This document shows, piece after piece, positions 1 through 10,289 of a DNA stretch of 64,000 bases. The stretch's first letter is position 1. Each line of letters begins with the position of its first letter. The position numbers and the translations under genes were made by a program. The notes beneath the pieces were generated by a model that was not told the DNA's origin, ran no database searches, and saw only the letters and a program-made list of their open reading frames with translations. Origin of the DNA: Puccinellia tenuiflora (taxonomy: Eukaryota; Streptophyta; Magnoliopsida; Poales; Poaceae); NCBI GenBank assembly GCA_012064385.1, contig QRDG01000419.1, positions 744,001-808,000 of the forward strand. Direction: 5' to 3'.

Positions 1-2
1 CA

Positions 3-1506
3 GTGCGATTTTTGCCCCTGATGTTAACCGGGACGGCGCGCATGTGGATTGAAGGTCTACCCGAAAGGACAGTTCATACCTGGAGTGACATGAAGCATGT
101 TTTTATCCAGCACTTCCAGGGCACATATAAGCGCCCACTTCAAGAACGCTTGCGAAGGCGTCTCAGAAACTCAGGCGATCCACGCTTTCAAACAATCTCT
201 GAGGAAGGGGACGACTTTCCGCTTCATGATCTACAGCGATGAGTCGGAAACTTTGGGGGGCTTACTCGCTTGTGCAAACAAGTACGCCGCCGCTAATGAT
301 GACAACAGGGAGGATGCCGAAAGCCGCCGACGCGAGTCCGGGAAAAAGAAGGTTGAATACCAAGCCGGCCCTTCTCATGAGGTCGCTGCCGCCTTTGGAA
401 AGGGTGGTTCAAGCAATGGCAAGTGGCAAGGCAAGAAGCCGGCAAATAACCAATCATCCCGGCCACCAGCGGTGAAGTATGACGACATCAAGCACAACCC
501 CTATGTCCATCATCTGAGGCCAGATGGGACAAGTTCCCACACGCTCCAGCAATGTCACATTAATCGAGACATCGCTAAGGACCCCAAAGCCGGCAAGTCA
601 AGGAACAAGCGCAAGTCCAAGAAGGACAACAAAGAGAAGGAGGAAGCTGCTTCAGAGTCGGATGACGCTGCCTCCAAAGAAAAAGGCAGCAAATTCCCTA
701 AGCATGCCGAAAGTCTCATTGTCAACCTGGCAACAGATTCTTCACGCAAAGAAAAGGCGGCTTGGCGAGAACTCAACGCTACGGTGCCCGCAGTTCCTCA
801 ATATTTGGATTGGTCCGACACACCCATCACATGGGATCGCAGCGATCACCCGGATAGAGTTCCTGCAAAGCGCACCTACGACTTAGTCGTCAGCCCGATA
901 GTCGACAAGTACAAGTTGACAAAGGTACTCATGGATGGCGGCAGCAGTATCAACATACTTTACGCCGCAACGTTAAGGAGGATGCGTATTTCCGAGTCGC
1001 AACTCACCCACAGTACTGTGAAGTTTCATGGGATTGTGCCGGGACGACAAGCTTCCTCGATGGGGCAAATTACCCTGAAGGTCACCTTTGGTGAAGCCGA
1101 TAATTTTCGGACTGAGGACGTCTCTTTTGAGGTGGTTCCCTTCAGAAGTGCATACCATGCAATCTTTGGACGTCCGGCTTTCGCCAAGTTTATGGCTCGC
1201 CCCTGCTACATCTACAGCATGCTGAAAATGCCGGGACCCAATGGCGTCATCACAGTTAAGGGAGACTTCAAGAAAGCCAAGGAATGCGAGGCCTCCAATG
1301 CCGTCCATGCTGAACAAGCAATCTGCAGGGAAGAGTTGGAGGATCTCAAGAAAACAATTGGTCCCGATGAGATGCCGGCGACTGAAAGGCCATCCTCTAA
1401 AGTCGACTCAAGCTTCAAGCTAAAGGATGACACCAAGAAAATCAAGCTCTCAAAGGAGGATCCGACAAAGGAGGCCATCATCGGCACCGGGCTCGACGAC
1501 AAATAG
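3..1506 (+). pseudogene. gag-PR: gag-protease of Tat element A (frameshifted, 5' truncated)
   Basis: The first ~130 bases encode the end of the Retrotrans_gag core (ARMWIEGLP, then HFQGTYKRP). The frame then shifts at about 130-138, and the rest reads from the frame that includes position 97 to a TAG at 1504-1506. The downstream part has a lysine-rich linker, a degenerate zinc-knuckle-like stretch (YVHHLRPDGTSSHTLQQC) near residue 140 and an aspartic protease site VLMDGGSSIN near residue 280. DGGSS in place of the usual D-S/T-G is common in Tat proteases. The TAG falls exactly between the protease and RT regions, at the same site as in element B1 (12720). Part of gag around the frameshift appears deleted. 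Confidence 0.8.
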
Positions 1507-2949
1507 GAAGGCGAGCTCGTCAAGTTTCTCCGTGAGAACCGGGACATATTTGCCTGGTCACCATCTGACATGCCAGGTGTCCCGAGGAAACTTGCCGAGC
1601 ACTCCCTAAAAGTCAACAAGGATGCAAAGCCGGTCAAGCAAGGCCTTCGTCGGCTCGGAACTGAGAAGCGCAAGGCGGTTGGAAAGGAGATCCTAAGGCT
1701 CACAGCCGCCAAATTCATTCGTGAAGTTGTCCACACTGATTGGTTGGCAAATCCCGTGCTAGTCCCAAAGAAGAACACCTCGGAGCTGCGTATGTGCATT
1801 GATTTCACCGGCTTAAACAAAGCCTTCCCTAAAGATCCGTTCGCTTTACCGCGCATCGATCAGGTCATTGATTCAACTGCCGGCTCAGAGATGCTATGTT
1901 TTCTGGACGCTTATTCGGGTTACCATCAGATAAAGATGAAGGAGTCAGATCAAATCAAGACATCCTTCACTACGCCGTATGGCAATTATTGCTATGTCAC
2001 AATGCCGTTCGGCTTAAAGAACGTCGGTGCTACTTACCAAAGGTGTATGCAGCGATGTCTGGACAAGCAAATTGGCCGCAATGTTCACGTCTATGTTGAC
2101 GACATTGCAGTCATGTCGAAGAAGCGTGGCGATCTAATCGCCGATCTGTCGGAAACCTTCGCAAACCTAAGGGAGTACTAGATGAAGCTTAATCCGGTAA
2201 AATGCGTCTTCGGTGTACCCGCAGGAAAGCTTCTGGGCTTCATTGTTTCCCAAAGAGGAATTGAAGTTAACCCGGAAAACATAAAGGCGATTCAGAACAT
2301 CGAGAAGCCGACTTGTCTGAAGGACATACAGCGGATTACGGGTTCCGCCGCGGCTGTAAGCTGTTTCATCAGCCGGCTTGGAGATAAAGCTTTGCCTCTG
2401 TATAAACTCCTCAAAAAGTCGGATAAATTCGTCTGGACAGAGGAAGCAGAAGCAGCCTTAGCTCAGCTGAAGTATACATTGACGCATGCTCCAATCTTGG
2501 CGGCTCCAAAGGAAAGAGAGCCACTCTTGCTCTATTTGTCGGCCACAAACTTTGTTATCAGTGCCGTCATTGTAGTTGAGCGCCTGGAAGAGGGAAAGCA
2601 ATGGCCGGATCAGCGCCCCGTCTATTTTATTAGCGAGGTATTCTCAGATTCAAAGCAGCGCTATCCCCACTACCAGAAGTTAGCCTATGGCGTATTCTTT
2701 GCCGCCCGGAAACTGCGTCATTACTTCCATGATCACACAGTCACGGTGGTCAGCAAGGCTCCATTAAGGGAAATCATCAAAAATGCCGACGCAATGGGTC
2801 GAGTCGCCAAATGGGGCATTGAGTTAGCAGCTTTCGACATACAGTACAAGCCGAGGACCGCCATCAAATCTCAGGTCTTAGCCGACTTTGTTGCAGATTG
2901 GACAGAGGCGATGGAAAGCACACCTTTGCCGGATTCTCAGTACTGGTAA
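1507..2949 (+). pseudogene. pol: reverse transcriptase and RNase H of Tat element A
   Basis: After the TAG at 1504 the frame stays open through a Gypsy RT: IFAWSPSDMPGVPR, LRMCIDFTGLNKAFPKDPF, CFLDAYSGYHQIK and the catalytic YVDDIAVMS. A TAG at 2179-2181 interrupts the RT thumb just before MKLNPVKCVFGVPAG; related elements often have glutamine here, so CAG to TAG is a simple explanation. The second segment (2182-2949) carries the RT end and the first RNase H (PVYFISEVFSDSKQRYPHYQKL reduced to its core SEVFSDSKQRYP). It ends at TAA 2947-2949, where a one-base loss shifts the frame into the following domain. Confidence 0.85.
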
Positions 2950-4004
2950 TGCACTTCGATGGCTCGAAGATGAAGGAAGGCTCGGGGGCTGGAGTAGTTC
3001 TAAAATCGCCTAAGGGTGATAAGCTCAGTTATGTCCTCCGAATCCACTTCAACGCCACCAACAATGTAGCAGAGTATGAGGCTCTCCTTCATGGTCTTCA
3101 CATGGCTAAGGAATTGGGAGTACAGCGCATCCTCTGCTATGGCGACTCAGATCTGGTTGTGCAGCAACTTGATGGATGTTGGGACACGAAGAGTCCCACA
3201 ATGGCGGAATACAGAAGAACAGACGACGAATTCGGCCGATGCTTTGCCGGCTTAGAGGTTCGGCATATCTCCCGAGATGACAATGAAGCTGCTGATGCCT
3301 TGTCCAGAATAGGATCCAAGAAAAAGGCAGTGCCACCAGACGTATTCCTCCATCACCTTCACAAGCCGTCCATCAAAGGCGGCGATGAAGATTACCCTTT
3401 GTCGGCAGAATCAGTTCAGGTGTGCTTGGTAACCCCAGATTGGACCACACCCTACATTGATTTCTTGGTTAATAAGAAACTGCCTAAGGACGACGAGGTG
3501 CTAAGCCGTCAAATTGAGCGTCGAGCAAAGGCGTACACAATTATTGACGGACAACTCTACAAGAGGAGCACATCCGGCATTTTCCAAAGATGCGTCTCTC
3601 CAGAGGAAGGACGGCAAATCTTAGAAGAAATCCACTCCGGCGAATGTGGGCATCACGTGGCGGCAAAGGCGTTAGTCGCCAAGGCGTTTCGGCACGGATT
3701 CTTCTGGCTGACGGCTAAAGAGGACGCTATCAAGAGCCGTAGAGTGCGGAATCGATCTTTTCGAGAAGGCGACTTAGTGCTTCGGCTTGTGCAAAGCCGG
3801 CAGCACAAATTATCCCCGCCTTGGGAAGGGCCTTTCGTTATCAGCAAAGTTCTGAAAAACGGGTCATATTATCTCCTCGACTTAAGGGATTCAAAGAAAG
3901 ATCCCAGGAAGAAAGGTCGCAAGAGGAAAAGGCATGTAGATGACAACTTAGATGAGACGAAACGTCCGTGGAATATCGCTCAGCTACGTCCTTTTTACAC
4001 TTAG
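2950..4004 (+). pseudogene. pol: second (archaeal-type) RNase H joined to an integrase lacking its catalytic core
   Basis: From MHFDGSKMKEGSGAG through TNNVAEYEALLHG and LCYGDSDLVVQQL this is an RVT_3 (archaeal-like) RNase H with the expected acidic residues, the hallmark of Tat dual RNase H elements. The integrase N-terminal histidines follow (HSGECGHH near 3640). At about 3732 the sequence jumps in frame from AKEDAIK to SRRVRNRSFREGDLVLR, which is the integrase C-terminal domain. The zinc-finger cysteines and the whole DDE core (normally about 200 residues) are missing. The ORF ends normally at 4002-4004 after RPWNIAQLRPFYT. The fused product could not catalyse integration. Confidence 0.85.
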
Positions 4005-4481
4005 CAAATTCTATTGTAACCATATCAATGTGATCATGAAATAAAAATTGGTTTCTCTCATGTCGAATTCGAGAATCTGTACCATCCTTCATTTCCCTAT
4101 GATCTTATTGTTAGTCTGTTTACCCGAAATTACCTGTGTTGCTCTTATTGGTAAACTCTTTCATGTTGAATCCGCCTTAAGGTGATGAAAATTCAACGTT
4201 TTGCCAAATTAATGTTTGTCTGATAGCTTTTTGCGCCGGGTTGCTTCAAAGCGTTTCGGCACCTAAAGGCGAGTTAGCTTCGCCATAGGTTTGCCGGCGC
4301 TTAAAGGCTAAGGTGTCAAGGCCAGATTTAACTGAGGCATAAAATTGCAAGTTTGCAAAATATAAAGCTGATTAACGTACAGCAAAAGGCTAAGTTAGTT
4401 CTAGACATATACATTGTTTGGACGGCTTTACATGTTGCCTATTACATTTTCAGGATAGCCGGCTCAACGAGCAAGTTCGGC
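4005..4481 (+). other. spacer between pol and the antisense gene of element A
   Basis: This is non-coding 3' untranslated sequence of element A, between the pol stop and the stop codon of the converging antisense gene. No clear tandem repeat was seen, unlike the matching regions of B2 and C. The two genes are tail to tail here. Confidence 0.6.
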
Positions 4482-7400
4482 TTAGGACGATCTCTCCGCC
4501 GCCTCAGTGTCTTCATCTGATTGAACAGGAGTTGGCGGACACGGCATTTCCTTGAAGATGGTGGTCAAGGAGACCATGTTGGCAATCTTGCTGGCATAAC
4601 CGGAGATGGACCGAAGGATCTTCTTGCGATCTTGGTCGTCCAGCGGCGTGCCGTCCTCCTTTTCAAGAGGGAAGCCGGATGCCACTCGCCACGCTTCTGC
4701 CTCCGGGTAATGTGCCATCATCAAGCCCAAGGCCGTCATGGTGCCTCCACGAGCACTGGAACGAAGGCGTTCATCGAAGAATGAAGCCGCTTCGGTCAGT
4801 TCAGCCTCTAAGCTGGCAAGGTTCGTCGGGGGCTCGGGGTTGCCGGGAAAGAACTTCTTAGCAAGATCTTTTCCCGAAGAGATAATCTTCGGGATAAGCT
4901 CCCCGACTTCCAGAATCCGGTCAAGCCGGTTTTCCGCCGTTAGCTCATGGCCGTAACCCGCCGGAGCTGCAGAAGGGCGAAGTTCAGTTATATTTGGCTA
5001 AGACAGAGCGATGAGTTTAAGTTTTTTCGATACTTACTCAGAAGCTGGTTGTCGATGGCCAGCGACTCATCGAGGCGCCTATTAAGCCGGTCCTGGATTT
5101 CATTGAAGGCATCCTTGTGGCTCTGCCTCTCTGATTCCAGGAGTTGTTCGGCTTTGGCAAGATTCTTCTTGGCCGTCTCTAGCTCCGCCGCCATCGATTG
5201 GTTAAGCTTATTCAGCTCAATATTCTCGTCGCGGAGCCGGTCGACAATGCCGGCGTTCTCGGCAAGTTCTTTGGCTTTGATAATGGCATCTGCAAAACAA
5301 AAATGTCAGCAGTATAAAAGAAAGCCTAGAACTCAAAAGCTAAAGATTCGGCGTTTGTACCTTGGTATTGAACCCGGTCCGCCTGAAACCCTTCGATGAT
5401 GGCGTCTTTTGTCACCAGTTCAGTCTTGAGCCGGCGCATCTCCTGATTTCGCACACCCAAAGAATTGAGGGTTTCAGCGCCAATTTTTCGGTGGATCTGC
5501 GTAAGGAATTGCTAAAAGCCTAAAGCTATGTTTACAAGTTAAGGTGGTTACATGGCGACATTTAATGGCTGGGGGGGCTAAGTGTATGCATTCGCATTAA
5601 CTCGGATCACTATGACGGCTAGTCTTAATAACTTAACCCGGCATAGTGCTCGGGGGCTATTGGGTAAGGTATTTTACCTGGTAGTGCTCGCGGAGAAGCG
5701 TCATGTCGGCCTCAAAGCTATCAGCAAAGTAGTTCTGCTGATCTTCAAGGATCTCTATGACATCAAAGGTATCATAGGCCTTGGTATGATCCGGTTCGTC
5801 ATCCCGGACGGTCGTTCCCTTCTTCCGGGAAAACCGAGGTGCCTTCATGAACCGGCTCATGAATTCCGGCTTGATGCGCCCTTCCTCGTCGAAGGCTTCG
5901 GCTTTGATTGGGTGAAAGATTGGGGCATCATCAGCCGGAGCTTCAGCCCTTGGAGAAGAGGTTTCAGTCACCTTCCCCGTCATCTCCGTCCATTGTGTGG
6001 GGGGAGTGACCCCGGCTCTCCCAACAGGTGGAGCCGTCACCATGGCACGTGTGTTCTCCTCTGTTGGGTTCGGCTCTGGAACCGGAGGAGTTGGTGGAGG
6101 GATGGCAGGAGAGGCTTTCTTCCTTATGGCGACCGTCTTAGTTTTCAACGGAGCGCCTTTCTTCATCCTACAAAGGTAAAGGATGTTTAGCAAATCCGGC
6201 ATTGCTGCAAGGGAAGAAGGAGATGTTATCAGTCGACTTACTTCTTGCTGGGGATATTGAGCCCAGCTAGCGGTCGACTGGCCCTTCCTCTTCCGGCTTT
6301 CTGCGGTAGCCGAGGAAAAGGTGATGGACCGCGTGGGCGCCTTGCTGGACGACGGCTTGCCAGCAGGGCGGACATCGGTAATTCCGGGAATCTGAGATAT
6401 TACATGTTAGTCCAACAAAGGTAAACCCGAATCTCTCAAAAGAATTGAACTTTGGTTAGGTCAAAGTACCTTTGGGGGAGGGTTGGCTGCCATAAACATC
6501 GACAACGATTCTTCATATTGCCGGCCTGCTCCAGGCCGGACTTTGATGAGCTTGTTGAAGCGAGCCTCAAAGAGGCCCTGCTCCAAGTCTTTCTCATTGA
6601 TCCTCATAGGATCAGAATTATCCGTGTACTCGTAGAGAAGGCGAACACGATGTTGGAGGGGCTGAATTCGTCTCTTCATCCAGCAAATAATGGTGTCCTC
6701 CCCAGTCAAGGGAGGAGGGCCGGACGTCAGTTGCGCTATCCTCGCTTGGAGGGCGGCGTGTTCCGTCGGCATTACACCTGACGACTTCTTCTTCCAGGAG
6801 GGCAGCGGCGTGCCGACTTCGTCTGTGAAAGGGGCGAGTCCCTGCAGCCGGTTTGGCATTGCCACATCCTTGCAGTAAAAGAATGTAGATACCCATCCCT
6901 TTGCCGAATCCACGATTGGCACTTGAGGGTACCAATCGATGTCTCGGCGGCAATTGAAACTAATTGTGCCGGCCACCAGCAGCTCTTTGTTGACGGTTTG
7001 CCTCTTGACTAGGAAGCAGCGTTCGAAGAAGTCTAACCTAGGTTTTATGCCTAAGTATCCTTCGAACAGCGCTACAAAGCCGGAGATGTACAGCAGGCTG
7101 TTCGGGGTTATGTTATGGAGCTGGAGGCCGTAGTGAGCTAAGAGATCTATCATGAAAGCCGACGGTGGCAAAGAAAATCCCCTAATTACATGGGAAGAAA
7201 GAAGTACCCGCTCGTCTCTGATGGGAGTTGGGTAGGGATCGCCGCAGGCAGATTGCCAAGTCGGATTCGACTCAGAAGTTGGAGCAATGGCTCCGTCGGT
7301 CTCCATTCCCTTCAGCTCGACCTCGTCCACAGCCGAGCAGGCCCAGTTGCGGGACGGGTTGCTGGCTGCATCTTTGTTGCCGGCTTCTTCTTCTTCCTCT

Positions 7401-7672
7401 TCGTCGCCAGCACTGGCGTCCTCGGTGGCGGCCTCAGCACCTGCAGAGGCAGAGGCCATTGTGGCAGCGGCTTCGGCTGCGGCCTTTGCCAAGGCAACCG
7501 TATCGTGGCCTGAAGAAGTGGAGGTCATCGCCGGAGACGAGGAAGGTGCAGATGAAGCGGCGGATGGCTCCGTGACGGCGGCGGTGGCCGAGGATGCGGC
7601 ACCTCCCATCGGCGGAGTCGGACCGGCCCCGGTTGCGTCGGCCGCTGGAGAGCTTGGGTTGCTTGAAGCCAT
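4482..7672 (-). CDS. antisense spliced gene of Tat element A (PF04195-type protein with coiled-coil tail)
   Basis: The gene runs opposite to gag-pol. Exon 1 (7672-6470) starts MASSNPSSPAADAT and contains the 'putative gypsy type transposon' domain (PF04195-like): GFSLPPSAFMIDLLAHYGLQ, FVALFEGYLGI, then PPLTGEDTIICWMKRRIQPLQ. Inferred exons are 2: 6391-6242; 3: about 6204 or 6167 to 5678; 4: 5496-5361; 5: 5289-5038; 6: 4966-4482. All have canonical GT-AG borders, for example GTAAGT at 6241 and 5037. Exons 3 to 6 join in one open frame with matching phases. The tail is rich in heptad-like K/E/L residues (ELETAKKNLAKAEQLLESE) and ends with SGYASKIANMVSL. The exon 2 to 3 join does not keep frame with the obvious sites, so there is either an unusual splice or an indel. 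Function is unknown. It is far more intact than pol of the same copy. Confidence 0.75.
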
Positions 7673-7784
7673 GAAGAATCGAAGAAGAGATGGAGTTGCA
7701 CTCGGAGGAGAGAAGAGATCTGGAGGAGTAGAAGCTAGGGTTGCGAATGGACTGAGGATCGCGGAGGAGATGATGCGGTCGCCA

Positions 7785-7792
7785 CTTATAGC
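7785..7792 (-). promoter_or_regulatory. TATA box of the antisense gene in element A
   Basis: Read on minus, GGCTATAAGTGG lies 113 bases upstream of the ATG at 7672. It is followed by a pyrimidine-rich leader with AACCCTAGC, a common plant 5' UTR motif. Similar TATA-to-ATG spacing is seen for the antisense genes of B2 (about 117) and Y (about 127). Confidence 0.7.
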
Positions 7793-7919
7793 CCTGTGCT
7801 GAGATGCGTGCAACGGTCATCGGCCGGGTTTCTCGCCACGTGTCTCGAATCAAGCCGTTGGTGACGGTTCCTTCTCTCCGACGCCTCGGTTCCAGCGCGG
7901 GAAAAACGGAAATTAGCCC

Positions 7920-8866
7920 TGTCGTGGTGGTGCACGGACAGATGCCATATAGGCTTAAGGTGGGGCCCGATTGGACGCTGGAGGTACCGGGGAGGGCTTG
8001 CACGTGAAGACGCACACAGAGACGCACACACACACACACACACACACACACGCGCGATATACCCAGGTTCGGGCTCTCGTGAGGAGATAACACCCCTACT
8101 CCTGCCTGTCTGATCAATATATGAGGATTACAAACAAGTTACAAGCTGCTCCTTGAGCTGTATAAGAAGAACTAAGAGCTTTGGGCTCTCTACCGAGTCT
8201 CAGAACTCTCTACCGAGTCTCGGAACGGCTCACAGGCTCTCTGGTCTAGCGTGCTCTCTTGTGAAGCAAAGTCTCCGCGATCTAATGAAGCGTCCCCGTA
8301 AGAGGAGCCCATGGTGCTCCTTATATAGGGAAACCCAGTGTACAGAGTTAGGGCTGGCGTTTGTGCTGGCGTAGGCAGCACTGTGGCCACGCCGGGGTCT
8401 CTGACTGCTTCCGTCACCCCTGCGTGGCATGTCCAATCCACCAACTCCTGTGCACTGCTCCACCGTACTGCCTCGGTCAGCAGCATGGAGGTCTGACTGC
8501 CCATGCTACCACCGAGTCAAGGAGTTGGCAGCACGTCCTGTCCTGCCAGTGGCAGGCCCCCTGCCCCGTGATTGTAGGGACAAGACGTACACCACGACCA
8601 ACGCCGAGATAGAGCTTCATTCCTCCCGATCCGGCATAGGCATGCCAGACATTTTCTAACTCGGTTTCTCCTCCCCTGCACATAAGAACAACAAAGGAGA
8701 TCCCGACATATAGTACACATGATCCGACATAGGGCTATGTCGGTCAGCCCTTACCCGGTTGACCCCGAATAAACCCATGTGCATGTCGGTTTATCATTGA
8801 CTCGGTCAACTCCGAGTTGAAGCTTATTTCACCATATTGACCCCACTCGGGGGCTGCCCCCCGACA
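7920..8866 (-). repeat. 3' LTR of a minus-strand Tat element (LTR X1)
   Basis: On minus the LTR starts TGTCGGGGGGCAGCCCC and ends CACCACCACGACA. It has a TATA box CCCTATATAA at 8330-8321 and a U5-like end GGAGTAGGGGTGTTATC followed by AACCTGGGTAT, matching other Tat LTRs here. It aligns with the LTR of element C (47344-48261) in the same orientation. It is inserted between the antisense promoter of A and the missing 3' LTR of A. Confidence 0.82.
8025..8050. repeat. (CA)13 microsatellite
   Basis: A perfect CA dinucleotide run followed by CGCGCG. It lies inside LTR X1 near the LTR end. LTR X2 has only short, broken CA runs at the same place (47440-47470). Confidence 0.95.
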
Positions 8867-9172
8867 TTAGTCCCCGAAGCTGGCGCGGTCCTGCAGCCTC
8901 GGATGGAGGGCCACGGCAGGTTTACCCGAAAACCATCATTCTTAAGTGATCACCGACATAACATACGTCGGCAAACCATTTATATGTCGGAAAGCAGCTT
9001 TGCTTCCCACCGTGATATCTGACTCAACGTCGGATCGTTCCGACACTCCGGAAAAACCCACGGCTCTTCCGAGTCATTGGTTCCCCTACGTGGCAGAGCA
9101 TCTCTGCATAATGCCTCGGCTCCTGTGCGAGGATGGACGTGCCACTGGCATGCACGCCACTTGCGTCACGCC
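8867..9172 (-). mobile_element. internal 3' fragment of element X next to its LTR
   Basis: This holds the polypurine-type end (on minus, GCTTCGGGGACTAA just before the LTR) and about 300 bp of 3' untranslated sequence. It is homologous to 48262-48560 of element C. It is cut at 9172 by the B1 LTR, and the rest of X is not in the window. Confidence 0.75.
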
Positions 9173-10238
9173 TGTCGGCACAGTGGAAACCAGGGTACCA
9201 CGGGCCGGCCTGCCAGGGCCCACAAGATTCTTGGGATGATTTTCGCTAAGGACCAGGCTCTCCAAGCCTGGCGTGCTTTGCGAGGATTTCTCTCCTCGCG
9301 AAGGGTTCTTCTCCTCGCCAAGGGTTCCTTCCTTTGGCGAGGGATCGCTCCTCGACAAGGCGTCTCCGACGCCGCCCGCAATTTTGCTAAGGACCAAGCT
9401 GAAGGGCTTGGCGAGGCCTTTCGCCTCGACGAGCACTTTCCTCGTGAAGCCATCTCTGCCCCCGCGGCAGAGCGCACATGGACTCTGCGCCATGCGCAGA
9501 GTGACGCGCGTGCCTACGCGCGATGACGACGACGCCGCAGTTGCCGTTTCCATGTATAAAGCAGTCAACAAAGCGGAGCCAAGCAAAGCGGACAACGAGT
9601 ATTGCCCCTTTGGTGACAAGGGAACAGTCTGCAGCTACGCTCCAAGGACGATGTCACCGTGGGCCACCTCCCACCTCGGCAAGCGCCAGCCTGCCGTCCA
9701 GCCGGTCGGTGCCCCTTTTCAGCTTTGGTGAAGCCGTTCCCCTGCCGTGGACCGCGTCCATGATCTTTACCTTTATGGTAGACCTCACCTTTACGGTGTA
9801 CAGCGCCTCCTCCTTCGTCGCCATGTGGTAGCCCTTCCCGCCCAAATGTTTGGGCAGAAGAGGCCCAGGGCGCCTATAAAAGGAGGAGGAGCACGCCCAA
9901 GCAAGGGGTTCGATTCCTGGTTCCAAGATTCCAGAGTCAAAAACCCTAGATCTAAAGACTAGCAAGTAGCCATTGTTAGCCACCCAGAGCTCGACAAGCT
10001 CTCCTTGTACTGTAAAAACTCTCCAAGCAGTGCAATACACCATAGCAGGACGTAGGGGTTTTACCTCCACAAGAGGGCCCTGAACCTGGGTAATACCTCG
10101 TGTCAATCTCTGCGGTGTCGTCCGCAGTGAGCCTGACGAGCACCGTCGCCGGAGCACGTTGTGGATTGTTGATTCCGTGTTCAGCCCCTTACACGATACC
10201 TTGGAGACACCCCTAGTTCCTGGGGACAATCTCCGACA
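9173..10238 (+). repeat. 5' LTR of Tat element B1
   Basis: The LTR starts TGTCGGCACAGTGG and ends CTCCGACA, 1066 bp. The promoter TATA is CTATAAAAGG at 9874-9883. A U5 block GGACGTAGGGGTTTTACC followed by CCTGAACCTGGGTAAT is conserved among the Tat LTRs of this window. Compared with 33390-34400 it has many substitutions and indels, much more than expected for two LTRs of a young element. Confidence 0.9.
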
Positions 10239-10240
10239 TT

Positions 10241-10260
10241 TGGCGCGCCAGGTAGGGGGC
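10241..10260 (+). other. primer binding site of B1
   Basis: TGGCGCGCCAGGTAGGGGGC starts two bases after the LTR end, the usual place of a tRNA primer binding site. Which tRNA it pairs with was not determined. Confidence 0.75.
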
Positions 10261-10289
10261 TGAGGCGCGTCTTCATCCTCGACACAGCC

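Larger units (their letters stand above)
1..7919 (+). mobile_element. Tat-lineage Ty3/Gypsy retrotransposon A (5' end outside window)
   Basis: Order on the plus strand is gag, protease, RT, RNase H, a second archaeal-type RNase H, then an integrase remnant, followed by an antisense gene and cut at 7919 by another LTR. Dual RNase H plus an antisense gene between pol and the 3' LTR is characteristic of the plant Tat lineage. Its 5' LTR lies left of the window. Its 3' LTR is not seen, because a minus-strand Tat LTR begins at 7920. The polyprotein is broken in several places, so the copy is not autonomous. Confidence 0.88.

Noticed and set aside
3653..4092. Small minus-strand frames at the end of pol in A
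   Set aside because: Shadows of the integrase end, with no promoter or splice support.
7434..8117. Long minus frame across the end of LTR X1 into element A
   Set aside because: It spans an insertion border and a CA microsatellite; the antisense gene starts at 7672 in another frame.
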